Positions 1-6,597 of a DNA stretch of 10,663 nucleotides are shown here, piece after piece. Both the position numbers and the translations under genes were made by a program. This DNA comes from JASHVB01 sp049522565 (GTDB lineage: Bacteria; Pseudomonadota; Alphaproteobacteria; Acetobacterales; Acetobacteraceae): positions 1 to 10,663 of the forward strand of contig JBEKNT010000304.1 of NCBI GenBank assembly GCA_049522565.1, in the 5' to 3' direction. Every line of letters begins with the position of its first letter. Within the stretch, counting starts at the first letter, position 1. The notes beneath the pieces were generated by a model. That model searched no databases. It worked only from the letters and a program-made list of their open reading frames with translations, and was not told where the DNA came from.

Positions 1-77
1 AGAGCAGCGGCGTCTCTGGTCGTGGCCGGCCCGCGGGCGCTTGACCCGGGACCGGTCAGAACGCGACGAGCAGATTC
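1..77. other. Unassigned left edge
   Basis: This short stretch lies beyond the stop codon of the minus-strand transporter. One plus-strand frame closes with TGA at about 42-44 and could be the tail of a gene entering from the left, but too little is present to identify it. No RNA gene or clear terminator is visible. Confidence 0.3.
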
Positions 78-1424
78 CTACTGCCCGGGCGCGGGTTGGC
101 GCATCGGGATGTGCTCCAGTCGCCGGTCGTGTCCCAGCATCAGGACGATGGAGGCCGACATGATCGGGCCCAGCGCCAGCGCCATCAGCCCGAAGGTGAA
201 GCTGCCGCCGGTGGCGTCCTTGATCAGGCCGAACAGGTAGGGGCCGAAGAAGCCGCCCAGATTGCCCAGCGCATTGATCAGCGCGATGCCGCCCGCCGCC
301 GCGGTGCCGGACAGCATCGCCGTCGGCAGGCTCCAGAATGTCGGGCCGGTGGACGATCCGCCGATCGAGGCGATCACCAGCATGGTCATGGTCAGGATCG
401 GATCGGTCATCAGCGAGGTCGCGATCAGTCCCGTCGCGGCGACGTAGTAGGCGATCGCGACATGGCGCGGGCGTTCCCCGGTGTGGTCGGAGTGGCGGCC
501 CCACAGCACCATCGCCGTGGCGCCGAACACGTAAGGGATGGCATTGATCAGGCCGGTCATGCCGAAGCCGGCGGCCAAGCGGTGCACGATCTGCGGCTGG
601 AACAAGGCGATGCCATAGCCGGAGAAGGTGCCGCCGAAATACACCAGGCTGAGCAACAGCACGCGCTTGTCGGTCAGCGCCTGGGTCAGGCTGTAGCGGC
701 GAATGGACTCGCGCTGGGCGCGTTCGGCGTCCAGCCGGCCCATCAGCCAGTCGCGTTGCGCAGGCGCCAGCCAATGCGCCTGTGACGGCCAGTCGGTCAT
801 GGTGAGCCAGAAGGCGACGCCCAGGATGACCGCGGGTGCGGCCTCTATGATGAACAGCCATTGCCAGCCGGCGACGCCCAGCCAGCCGTCCAGATCGAGC
901 AGAAAACCCGAAACGATCGAGCCCAGGATGTTGGAGAGCGGGATCGCTGCCATGAACACGCCGACGATGCGGGACCGGTAGTAGGACGGGAACCACCAGG
1001 TCAGATAGAGGATGATGCCGGGGAAGAAGCCCGCCTCGGCGAGGCCGAGCAGAAAGCGGACCGAGTAGAACGACATCGGGCCGGTGATGAAGGCGGTGCA
1101 GGCGGAGATGAGGCCCCAGGTGATGAGGATCCGCGCGATCCATACGCGTGCTCCGACCTTGCTGAGGAGAATGTTGCTGGGCACTTCGAAGATGAAGTAG
1201 CCGAGGAAGAAGATGCCGCCGCCGAACCCATAGACCGCCGAGCTGAAGCCCAGCGCCTTGTTCATGGTGAGGGAGGCGAAGCCGACATTCACCCGGTCGA
1301 GATAGGCGATGAAGTAGCACGCGATCAGCATCGGCAGCAGCCGGCGCGCGACACGGGCCATGGTCTGGCGTTCCAGGTCGGTGATCTGATGGCTCAGTCC
1401 GGCAGCGGGTGCTGCTGCTTGCAT
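78..1424 (-). CDS. MFS transporter, anion:cation symporter (ACS) type
   Basis: This is a 448-residue inner-membrane permease of the major facilitator superfamily. It has about twelve hydrophobic segments, arranged as two six-helix halves around a charged central loop (region WLMGRLDAERAQRES). The first helix ends in YLDRVNVGFA (D43, R44 of the chosen start), the signature of the ACS family, whose members import organic acids such as hexuronates, phthalate, 4-hydroxyphenylacetate and tartrate with protons. The start at 1424 was preferred over an upstream ATG at 1472 because a strong Shine-Dalgarno (AGGGGAG) lies a few bases before it and because the extra 16 residues look non-conserved. The length is normal and no lesion is seen. 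The gene is divergent from the toxin-antitoxin remnant. It lies 5 kb from the dioxygenase operon, so a role in importing that operon's substrate is only a guess. Family assignment is firm; substrate is unknown. Confidence 0.93.
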   Translation of the reverse strand: MQAAAPAAGLSHQITDLERQTMARVARRLLPMLIACYFIAYLDRVNVGFASLTMNKALGFSSAVYGFGGGIFFLGYFIFEVPSNILLSKVGARVWIARILITWGLISACTAFITGPMSFYSVRFLLGLAEAGFFPGIILYLTWWFPSYYRSRIVGVFMAAIPLSNILGSIVSGFLLDLDGWLGVAGWQWLFIIEAAPAVILGVAFWLTMTDWPSQAHWLAPAQRDWLMGRLDAERAQRESIRRYSLTQALTDKRVLLLSLVYFGGTFSGYGIALFQPQIVHRLAAGFGMTGLINAIPYVFGATAMVLWGRHSDHTGERPRHVAIAYYVAATGLIATSLMTDPILTMTMLVIASIGGSSTGPTFWSLPTAMLSGTAAAGGIALINALGNLGGFFGPYLFGLIKDATGGSFTFGLMALALGPIMSASIVLMLGHDRRLEHIPMRQPAPGQ

Positions 1425-1522
1425 GATCGTATCTCCCCTGTCTTGGTCGGAACGTGCGGTTCTGCCGGACATTCACGCCGATGCTAGCGGGTTGGCACGG
1501 GAAGGCGAGGGGGCGGTCTCAG

Positions 1523-1534
1523 TACGGTTCCGTA
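1523..1534. promoter_or_regulatory. Candidate operator: short inverted repeat upstream of the MFS gene
   Basis: TACGG-TT-CCGTA is a perfect 5+5 inverted repeat, about 100 bp upstream of the MFS start in the divergent intergenic region (1425-1623). It overlaps by one base a looser ATGG...CCAT inverted repeat (1534-1547), and a third small hairpin (CCGGC-TTT-GCCGG, 1559-1571) lies nearby. Such symmetry fits a dimeric regulator site, but no regulator gene is present in the window and no clear sigma-70 promoter was found for the MFS gene. Confidence 0.2.
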
Positions 1535-1589
1535 TGGTTAACGCCATCCCTGATTGTGCCGGCTTTGCCGGGCCGTTGACGTGCACATC

Positions 1590-1610
1590 TGATGCGTGAT
1601 GTTTGATGCT
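1590..1610 (+). repeat. Three 7-bp tandem repeats just upstream of vapB
   Basis: Three consecutive heptamers (TGATGCG, TGATGTT, TGATGCT) sit directly before the ribosome binding site GGAGG (1613-1617) of the antitoxin gene. TTGACG at 1576-1581 could be a -35 box. VapB-type antitoxins bind repeated sites in their own promoters, so this is a plausible autoregulatory operator. The repeats are seen directly; the role is inferred. Confidence 0.35.
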
Positions 1611-1623
1611 CCGGAGGCCGGCG

Positions 1624-1851
1624 ATGCGGACAACCCTGGCGATCGACGACGATGTGCTGGCCGCCGCAAAGGCGCTGGCAAGACAGCCGCACAAGACCAT
1701 CGGCGCGGTCGTCTCCGACCTGGCGCGGTAATCCCTGCGGCGCCCGGTGGCACGCCGGCAGCGCAACGGTGTCCCGCTTCTCCCGGTCAGCAACGCCAAG
1801 GCGGTGGTGACCCTCGACATCGTCAATGCGCTGCGCGACGAAGCCTCGTGA
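1624..1851 (+). pseudogene. VapB-like antitoxin with an internal TAA stop
   Basis: The reading frame begins at ATG 1624 (good GGAGG site, 6-base spacer). It encodes a ribbon-helix-helix type N-terminus starting MRTTLAIDDDVLAAAKALAR, as in VapB antitoxins paired with VapC ribonucleases. Codon 36 (1729-1731) is TAA. After it the same frame continues without interruption through a typical antitoxin tail (region RRPVARRQRNGVPLLPVSN, ending LDIVNALRDEAS) to TGA 1849-1851, giving 75 codons in total. The stop is one transition away from CAA (Gln). The natural stop overlaps the toxin's GTG start (GTGA), the usual arrangement for translational coupling. The truncated 35-residue product would keep most of the DNA-binding part but lose the segment that blocks the toxin. 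A sequencing error is possible. Confidence 0.8.
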
Positions 1852-2276
1852 CCTTTCTGCTCGACGTGAATCTACTGATCGCGCTGATCGACCCGACCCA
1901 TGTCAGCCATGGCGATGCGCATCGCTGGTTCGCGCGGAAGGCCAGCGCAAGCTGGGCGACCTGTCCGATCACCGAGAACGGCGTGCTGCGCATTGTCGGC
2001 CACCCCAGATATCCGAACACGCCGGGCTCACCCGCGGTCGTCGCCGCGGTGCTCGGTCGCCTGGTCGCACGTCCCGGGCACATCTTCTGGCCCGATGACA
2101 TCAGTCTCCTGGACGGTCGCAAGGTTGACGCGCAGCACGTGATCGCCTGCGGACCGGTGACCGATACGTATCTTCTCGCGCTGGCTGTTGCCCATGGCGG
2201 CCAGCTTGCCAGCCTGGATCGGCGGCTTTCCGTGACCGCCGTGCATGGCGGGAAGCACGCCCTGCATCTGATCTGA
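1848..2276 (+). CDS. vapC: VapC-family PIN-domain ribonuclease toxin
   Basis: This 142-residue PIN domain is of the type found in VapBC modules; such toxins cleave RNA using a cluster of acidic residues that bind Mg2+. The visible candidates are D6 in LLDVNLLIALID, E43 in ITENGVLRI, D106 in VTDTYLLALA and D124 in SLDRRL, all in the expected order. The GTG start at 1848 overlaps the TGA of the antitoxin frame by the usual coupling arrangement, and the protein starts correctly at the first beta-strand, so a longer upstream start in the same frame is rejected. The toxin looks intact although its antitoxin frame is interrupted. Loss of coupling may lower its translation; otherwise free toxin would be expected to harm the cell. 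The next gene, proA, begins 71 bp downstream and is probably transcribed separately. Confidence 0.88.
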   Translation: MTFLLDVNLLIALIDPTHVSHGDAHRWFARKASASWATCPITENGVLRIVGHPRYPNTPGSPAVVAAVLGRLVARPGHIFWPDDISLLDGRKVDAQHVIACGPVTDTYLLALAVAHGGQLASLDRRLSVTAVHGGKHALHLI

Positions 2277-2347
2277 GCTGCCAGACGATCGCCGCCCCTG
2301 GAAACCAGCGCGCGATGGCGCCACACTGTGGACGAAGGGACCTGGCC

Positions 2348-3607
2348 ATGCCTGTCGAGACCGACGCCACCCAGCATCTGCAACGCGCCGCGCACGCCGC
2401 GCGCGCCGCGTCGCATACGCTTGCGCGCAGCAGCGCGGCGCAGCGCAACGACGCGTTGCACGCCATGGCGGCGGCCCTGCGCGCGCAGGCACCGGCCATT
2501 CTGGCCGCCAATGCCGCCGACCTGGCCGCATCCGCCGGCACCGCCGCGTTCCGCGATCGGCTGGCGTTGACCGAGGCGCGGGTCGAGGCGATGGCCAGGG
2601 GGCTGGAGGACGTCGCGGCCTTGCCCGACCCGCTGGACCGCGTGCTGGCCGACTGGACGCGGCCGAACGGGCTGCGCATCCAGCGCATTGCCACGCCGAT
2701 CGGCGTGATCGGCATGATCTATGAAAGCCGCCCGAATGTCGGTGCCGACGCTGCCGCGCTGTGCCTCAAATCCGGCAATGCGGTGATCCTGCGCGGCGGC
2801 TCGGAAAGCACGCGCAGCGCGCAGGCGATCAACGCGGCCCTGGTGGACGGATTGCGCGCGGCGGGCCTGCCGGACGCCTGCGTGCAGGTCGCGCCGAGCG
2901 CCGATCGGGCTTACGTCGCCGCCATGCTGTCCGCCGCCGGCTTGCTCGACCTGATCATCCCGCGCGGCGGAAAATCGCTGGTGGAGCGGGTGCAGCGCGA
3001 GGCGCGCGTGCCGGTGCTGGCGCATGCCGAGGGGCTGTGCCACACCTACGTGCACGCGGCGGCGGACCACGCGATGGCCCGCAAGATCGTCGCCAACGCG
3101 AAGATGCGCCGCACCGGCATCTGCGGCGCCACCGAGACGCTGCTGATCGACCGGGTGATTGCGCCCGCGCTGCTGCCGGCGATCGTCGCCGACCTGCGCG
3201 CTCTGGGCTGCGATTTTCGTGCCGACGCCGCCGCGCGCGACATCGTGCCTGAGCTGCCCGCGGCGACGGATGCCGATTTCGATACCGAGTGGCTGGATGC
3301 GGTGCTGTCGGTTGCTGTGGTGGACGGCGTGGACGCCGCGCTGGCGCATATCGCCCGGCATGGCAGCGAGCACACCGACGCCATCGTCACCGACGACATC
3401 GTTGTGGCGGAACAGTTTCTCACCGGCCTGGATTCCGCGGTCGGATTGTGGAATGCCTCGACGCAGTTCTGCGACGGCGGCGAATTCGGTTTCGGCGCGG
3501 AGATCGGTATCGCCACCGGCCGTATCCATGCGCGCGGCCCGGTCGGGTTGGAGCAATTGACCACCTATCGCTATGTCGTGCGCGGCACCGGCCAGGTGCG
3601 TCCCTGA
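2348..3607 (+). CDS. proA: Gamma-glutamyl phosphate reductase (ProA)
   Basis: This cytosolic enzyme reduces gamma-glutamyl phosphate with NADPH to glutamate semialdehyde, the second step of proline synthesis after ProB. The 419-residue length matches the family (about 417). Family landmarks are YESRPNVGADAAALCLKSGN (around residues 123-142), the GG(S)E loop after VILR, the catalytic cysteine C259 in MRRTGICGATETLL, and the C-terminal stretch GFGAEIGIATGRIHARGPVG. ATG 2348 was chosen over an in-frame ATG at 2315 because GAAGGGA (2334-2340) sits 7 bases upstream. The proB gene, often adjacent in alphaproteobacteria, is not here: its place is taken by the toxin-antitoxin remnant. nadD follows immediately, so proA-nadD-rsfS probably form one transcript. 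Confidence 0.97.
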   Translation: MPVETDATQHLQRAAHAARAASHTLARSSAAQRNDALHAMAAALRAQAPAILAANAADLAASAGTAAFRDRLALTEARVEAMARGLEDVAALPDPLDRVLADWTRPNGLRIQRIATPIGVIGMIYESRPNVGADAAALCLKSGNAVILRGGSESTRSAQAINAALVDGLRAAGLPDACVQVAPSADRAYVAAMLSAAGLLDLIIPRGGKSLVERVQREARVPVLAHAEGLCHTYVHAAADHAMARKIVANAKMRRTGICGATETLLIDRVIAPALLPAIVADLRALGCDFRADAAARDIVPELPAATDADFDTEWLDAVLSVAVVDGVDAALAHIARHGSEHTDAIVTDDIVVAEQFLTGLDSAVGLWNASTQFCDGGEFGFGAEIGIATGRIHARGPVGLEQLTTYRYVVRGTGQVRP

Positions 3608-3654
3608 ACGCGCGCGTCGCCGATCGTCTGCCGCGCTTCGGCGATCGGCGGCGC

Positions 3655-4227
3655 ATGCGGGTCGGCTTGCTCGGCGGTTCGTTCAATCCGGCGCATGCCG
3701 GGCATCGCCACGTTGCCGCGCTGGCACGGCGGCGGTTGCGGCTGGATCAGGTGTGGCTGCTGGTGTCGCCGGGCAATCCGCTGAAGCCGCGCGGCGGCAT
3801 GGCGCCGCTGGCGGTGCGGCTGGCTGGGGCGCGCGCGATCGCCGACGGGCGGCGCGTGGTGGCCAGTGCGATCGAGGCTCGGCTCGGCACGCGCTTTACC
3901 ATCGACACGGTGCGGCTGCTGTTGCGGCGCTTCCCGCGGGTGCGGTTCGTCTGGCTGATGGGCGCGGACATTTTGTTGCAGTTGCCGCACTGGCGGCGCT
4001 GGCAGGAGATGCTGCGCCGCATTCCGGTCGCGGTACTGCCGCGTCCGGGCTATACACGTCGCGCTCTGGCGAGTCAGGCGGCCCGACGGATGCGTCGCGC
4101 GCGCCGCCCCGAACGCGCCGCGGCGACGCTGCCTGGCGAGGCGCCGGGCTGGGTGTTGTTGACGACGCCTCAGAATGCTGTTTCCGCCACCGCCATTCGC
4201 GCTGGTGCCAAAGGAGCCGTGCCATAG
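3655..4227 (+). CDS. nadD: Nicotinate-nucleotide adenylyltransferase (NadD)
   Basis: NadD joins nicotinate mononucleotide and ATP to make nicotinate adenine dinucleotide in NAD synthesis. The nucleotidyltransferase signature GGSFNPAHAGH is at the N-terminus and the second signature, VSATAIR, near the C-terminus; both are intact. From ATG 3655 the protein has 190 residues, slightly short for the family. The frame stays open upstream to the end of proA, and the residues just before the ATG (RFGDRRR) resemble the N-terminus I recall for alphaproteobacterial NadD proteins. The true start may therefore be non-ATG, for example CTG 3604, which overlaps the proA stop as CTGA and has AGGTG five bases upstream. 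The stop TAG (4225-4227) overlaps the apparent start of rsfS. The function is secure; the start is not. Confidence 0.94.
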   Translation: MRVGLLGGSFNPAHAGHRHVAALARRRLRLDQVWLLVSPGNPLKPRGGMAPLAVRLAGARAIADGRRVVASAIEARLGTRFTIDTVRLLLRRFPRVRFVWLMGADILLQLPHWRRWQEMLRRIPVAVLPRPGYTRRALASQAARRMRRARRPERAAATLPGEAPGWVLLTTPQNAVSATAIRAGAKGAVP

Positions 4228-4733
4228 CCAAACCGTCGCCGCCCGCTTCGCCAGCGCGTCACAAGCCCGTCGCCCGCAAGCGGCCCAAGCCGCCGATGCC
4301 CGCGGCCGACAAGACGCCCGGCTCGCCGCGCAAGAAGACGATCGCCGCCGGGCCGAAGGCGGCGCCGCGGACACGGCGCAAGGTGGCGGAGCCGTCGGCG
4401 CTGGAGCGGCTGCAATCGGTGATCGTCGGCAGCCTGGATGACGACAAGGCGGAGAACGTCGTCACGCTCGACCTGGAAGGCAAGGCGATGTTCTGCGATC
4501 GCATGGTGATCGCCACCGGCCTGGCCGACCGGCAGATCGCCGCGATGGCGCAACATCTGAGCGAGAAGCTGCACGCAGCGGGCTTGCGGCGGGTGCAGGT
4601 GGAGGGCGCCAATGGGTCGGACTGGGTGCTGATCGATGCCGGCGACATCGTCGTGCACCTGTTCAAGCCGGAGGCGCGCACGATGTACGCGCTGGAAAAG
4701 ATGTGGGGCGCCGATTTGGATGAGGCAGGCTAG
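4224..4733 (+). CDS. rsfS: Ribosome silencing factor RsfS
   Basis: RsfS binds ribosomal protein L14 (uL14) and blocks subunit joining in starved cells. The conserved domain is complete, running from LERLQSVIVGSL through the centre (MVIATGLADRQIAAMAQHL) to VHLFKPEARTMYALEKMWG. An N-terminal extension of about 55 residues is rich in Lys, Arg, Pro and Ala. The start is unusual: AAGGAG (4211-4216) is followed after 7 bases by ATA (4224-4226), which overlaps the nadD stop as ATAG. No ATG, GTG or TTG lies in this frame between there and ATG 4296, which lacks a ribosome binding site. I annotate the ATA start (169 residues). A standard gene caller would choose 4296 (145 residues), which still keeps the whole domain. 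The gene sits in the usual proA-nadD-rsfS order, but rlmH, often next, is absent. Confidence 0.88.
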   Translation: MAKPSPPASPARHKPVARKRPKPPMPAADKTPGSPRKKTIAAGPKAAPRTRRKVAEPSALERLQSVIVGSLDDDKAENVVTLDLEGKAMFCDRMVIATGLADRQIAAMAQHLSEKLHAAGLRRVQVEGANGSDWVLIDAGDIVVHLFKPEARTMYALEKMWGADLDEAG

Positions 4734-4742
4734 CAGCAGCAA

Positions 4743-4816
4743 ACCTCTCCCGCTCCGCGGGAGAGGTCGGTTGGGTCGCGAAGCGAACCGACCGGCAGCG
4801 GCGAGGGTGAGGGTGA
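4743..4816. repeat. Double-hairpin REP-like intergenic repeat
   Basis: The first hairpin (4743-4767) is a perfect 11-bp stem, ACCTCTCCCGC against GCGGGAGAGGT, with loop TCC. The second (4768-4794) is a 12-bp stem with one wobble and one G-A mismatch around loop GAA. A GAGGGTGAGGGT direct repeat follows (4803-4814). From memory, CTCTCCCGC...GCGGGAGAG followed by GGGTGAGGG is a common interspersed palindromic element in proteobacterial genomes. It fills the gap after rsfS and may stop transcription or protect the mRNA 3' end; no T-run follows, so it is not a classic intrinsic terminator. Confidence 0.75.
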
Positions 4817-4862
4817 TCGGGTCGACACACGGCTTTCCCCCGTTCGGCACAGACCCCCACTG

Positions 4863-5516
4863 ATGCCCCCAGCGCGTCCCACGACACGCCGCGCTCTCGT
4901 AACGCTGTACCGCGAACTGGCGCAGCGCGGCATGAACACCGGCAGTTCCGGCAATGTCAGCGCCCGCACACCGGACGGCATGCTGATCACCCCGTCCGGC
5001 TGTTCCGCCGCGACTCTGCGCGAGTCCGGTCTGGTAGCGATGTCGCTGGACGGAACGGTGCACGGCGACGTCACGCCGTCATCCGAATGGTCGATGCACG
5101 CGGCGATCTACCAGGCCTGTCCGTCGGCCGCGTGGCTGGTGCACACGCATGCCGATGCCTGCACCGCGCTGGCCTGCCTGAACGAAGACCTGCCGGGCTT
5201 CCACTACATGGTCACGCGTTTCGGCGGCGACGACGTGCGCTGCGCGCCCTACGTAACCTTCGGCACCCCGGAGCTGGCGGGCCTCGCGGTAACCGCGCTG
5301 GCGGGACGCACCGCGTGCCTGCTGGCGAACCACGGCATGGTGGCACTTGGGCGCGACGCCGACGAAGCGCTGACCGGCGCGGTGCTGCTGGAGACGTTGT
5401 GCCGACAGTACCTGCTGGCCCGTGCCGCCGGCGTCGTGCGCCTGCTGACAGCGGAAGAAATGCAGGCGGCGCACGAACGGTTCAAGACTTATGGGCCGGC
5501 GGCGCAACGCCGCTGA
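4863..5516 (+). CDS. Class II aldolase/adducin family protein (fuculose-phosphate aldolase type)
   Basis: This 217-residue zinc aldolase resembles L-fuculose-1-phosphate aldolase in length and active-site layout. The visible motifs are SGNVSAR (phosphate loop, about 29-35), TPSG (43-46), the catalytic acid E75 in SSEWSMH, the zinc ligands H94 and H96 in VHTHAD, and H157 in ANHGM. These match E. coli FucA E73, H92, H94 and H155 with a constant offset of two. The enzyme should cleave or form a C-C bond in a sugar or hydroxy-acid phosphate to give dihydroxyacetone phosphate and an aldehyde, but related proteins act on other substrates such as methylthioribulose phosphate, so substrate and symbol are left open. 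No strong ribosome binding site precedes ATG 4863. It stands alone between the repeat and the Uma2 gene, without kinase or isomerase partners. Confidence 0.9.
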   Translation: MPPARPTTRRALVTLYRELAQRGMNTGSSGNVSARTPDGMLITPSGCSAATLRESGLVAMSLDGTVHGDVTPSSEWSMHAAIYQACPSAAWLVHTHADACTALACLNEDLPGFHYMVTRFGGDDVRCAPYVTFGTPELAGLAVTALAGRTACLLANHGMVALGRDADEALTGAVLLETLCRQYLLARAAGVVRLLTAEEMQAAHERFKTYGPAAQRR

Positions 5517-5609
5517 CCGGCCACTGGCGACCGCGGGACGCGGCCCTGTTGTTGCGCACCTGCCGCCTGCCGGATGAAAGCGATCGTGGCGGGTCGGGCG
5601 GAAATCGTC

Positions 5610-5615
5610 TAAGCT
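5610..5615 (+). promoter_or_regulatory. Candidate -10 box for a leaderless Uma2 transcript
   Basis: TAAGCT ends six bases before ATG 5622, and no Shine-Dalgarno sequence is present in between. If this is a -10 element, transcription would begin at or next to the start codon, giving a leaderless mRNA. The -35 region is weak. Confidence 0.3.
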
Positions 5616-5621
5616 GCGTCC

Positions 5622-6206
5622 ATGGTTGCATTGCGGAAGCCCTCGCCCGGCATGACGGTCGCTGAATTCCTTGACTGGGATTCCGGTGATCGCTCGGGCG
5701 CGCTGTGGCAATTGCGCGATGGCGAGCCGGAGATGATGGCGCCGGCCTCCGATGCGCACGGGATGATCCAGAGCGAACTGGGACGTCTGATCGGGAATCA
5801 TCTCGCCGACCGCGGCAGCCCTTGCCGGGTGGGCGTCACGCCCGGTGTGGTGCCGCGCGTCCGGTCCACCAGGAATCTTCTGATTCCGGACCTCGGTGTG
5901 ACCTGCGCTCCGCCGGCGGGAGGACCGACCATGCAGGACCCGGTCGTGCTGATCGAGATCCTGTCTCCATCCAACGCGCGGGAGACGCGCGCCAATGTCT
6001 GGGCCTATACCAGCATCCCCTCGGTGGCGGAGATCGTGCTGGTCCGTTCCACGTCGATCGCGGCCGAGGTGTTGCGCCGCCAGAATGATGGATCGTGGCC
6101 GGGTGAACCGCAATACATCGATGCCGAGGGCGAGCTGGTCCTGGAGTCGATCGGTTTCCGCATCAAGCTGCGCGCGGCCTACCGCACGAGTGGCATCGTG
6201 GCGTGA
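5622..6206 (+). CDS. Uma2 family endonuclease-like protein (DUF820)
   Basis: This 194-residue protein has the PD-(D/E)XK-like fold of the Uma2 family. The features in order are an N-terminal region with WQLRDGEPEMMAP, a helix AHGMIQSELGRLI, the acidic D90 in LIPDLGV, E112 in VVLIEILSPSN, and IPSVAEIVLV. In the canonical family a lysine follows the SPS motif within the DRxxKxxxY helix; here the aligned position appears to be N125 (RANVWAY). I recall a subfamily in alphaproteobacteria with this Asn, so it may be a variant rather than damage, but nuclease activity should not be assumed. The biological role of Uma2 proteins is largely unknown. They occur in many copies in some genomes, often alone and near mobile or toxin-antitoxin genes, as here. 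A second in-frame ATG at 5652 is possible. Confidence 0.85.
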   Translation: MVALRKPSPGMTVAEFLDWDSGDRSGALWQLRDGEPEMMAPASDAHGMIQSELGRLIGNHLADRGSPCRVGVTPGVVPRVRSTRNLLIPDLGVTCAPPAGGPTMQDPVVLIEILSPSNARETRANVWAYTSIPSVAEIVLVRSTSIAAEVLRRQNDGSWPGEPQYIDAEGELVLESIGFRIKLRAAYRTSGIVA

Positions 6207-6260
6207 TGCCGGATCCCGTCATGCCGACGCTGGCGGATGGCCTCGCGATCGGAGGAAGAG

Positions 6261-6503
6261 ATGACAGATTCCGAGCATATTGTGCCTGCGTTTGACCGGA
6301 TTACGTTCGAGCCCGGCAAGATGGGTGGTCGCGCCTGTATTCGCGGCCTGCGCATTACCGCAGCGACGGTTGTCAGTCTGGTCGCAGAGGGTGCCTCGGC
6401 GCCGGAAGTTCTGGCCGATTATCCTGAGTTGGAGGCGGAGGATATTCGCCAGGCGCTGTGGTACGCTGGGTGGCTCGCGCGTGACGAGGTGTTGCTGGCG
6501 TAG
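6261..6503 (+). CDS. DUF433 family antitoxin-like protein
   Basis: This 80-residue protein belongs to DUF433 (COG2442). The signature RITFEPGKMGGRACIRGLRI (13-32) is complete, followed by a winged-helix-like part with VLADYPELEAEDIRQAL (50-66). DUF433 proteins usually sit directly upstream of a DUF5615 PIN-like toxin and are taken as its antitoxin. ATG 6261 was chosen over an in-frame upstream ATG at 6237 because GGAGG (6251-6255) lies five bases before it. The expected toxin start follows six bases after the stop, but that toxin is destroyed within about ten codons. The gene is therefore an orphan antitoxin or repressor. Confidence 0.88.
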   Translation: MTDSEHIVPAFDRITFEPGKMGGRACIRGLRITAATVVSLVAEGASAPEVLADYPELEAEDIRQALWYAGWLARDEVLLA

Positions 6504-6508
6504 TCGGG

Positions 6509-6540
6509 ATGCGCCTGCTGCTGGATATGAACATGCCACG
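6509..6540 (+). pseudogene. 5' remnant of a DUF5615 PIN-like toxin
   Basis: ATG 6509 opens with MRLLLDMNMPR, the characteristic first strand of DUF5615 toxins, including the early acidic residue of the PIN-like fold. After about ten residues similarity ends: the frame continues as an Arg/Cys-rich string to TGA 6623-6625, 38 codons instead of the roughly 110-120 expected. The break coincides with the start of a second DUF433 tail at 6541, so most of the toxin gene was lost by deletion or recombination. Confidence 0.7.
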
Positions 6541-6597
6541 CAGCAGGCGCTGTCATACGCTGCGTACCTCGCGCACGCGCAGGTGTTGCCCGTGTAG
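6541..6597 (+). pseudogene. 3' remnant of a second DUF433 gene
   Basis: In a frame different from that of the toxin remnant, this stretch encodes QQALSYAAYLAHAQVLPV and then TAG. It aligns without gaps to the last 18 codons and stop of the intact DUF433 gene (6447-6503, RQALWYAGWLARDEVLLA), with 42 of 57 bases identical by hand count. It is too diverged to be a fresh duplication and is best read as the tail of a second, independent DUF433 antitoxin gene left when a tandem of antitoxin-toxin pairs collapsed. Confidence 0.7.

Noticed and set aside
96..785. Plus-strand frames opposite the MFS gene
   Set aside because: They are Arg/Gln/Ala-rich low-complexity translations antisense to a complete permease.
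1823..3556. Long minus-strand open frame (577 codons) opposite vapC and proA
   Set aside because: It is antisense to two well-recognised genes and its translation is Arg/Gln/His-rich with no fold-like pattern. Long antisense frames are common in GC-rich DNA.
4743..4767. Classic intrinsic terminator after rsfS
   Set aside because: The stem is strong but no run of T follows on either strand, and a second hairpin follows directly, which fits an interspersed repeat better.
5622..6597. A novel defence system made of Uma2, DUF433 and toxin fragments
   Set aside because: The Uma2 and DUF433 genes have separate start signals with a 54-base gap, and the toxin part is debris. Chance accumulation of selfish or orphan genes is the simpler reading.
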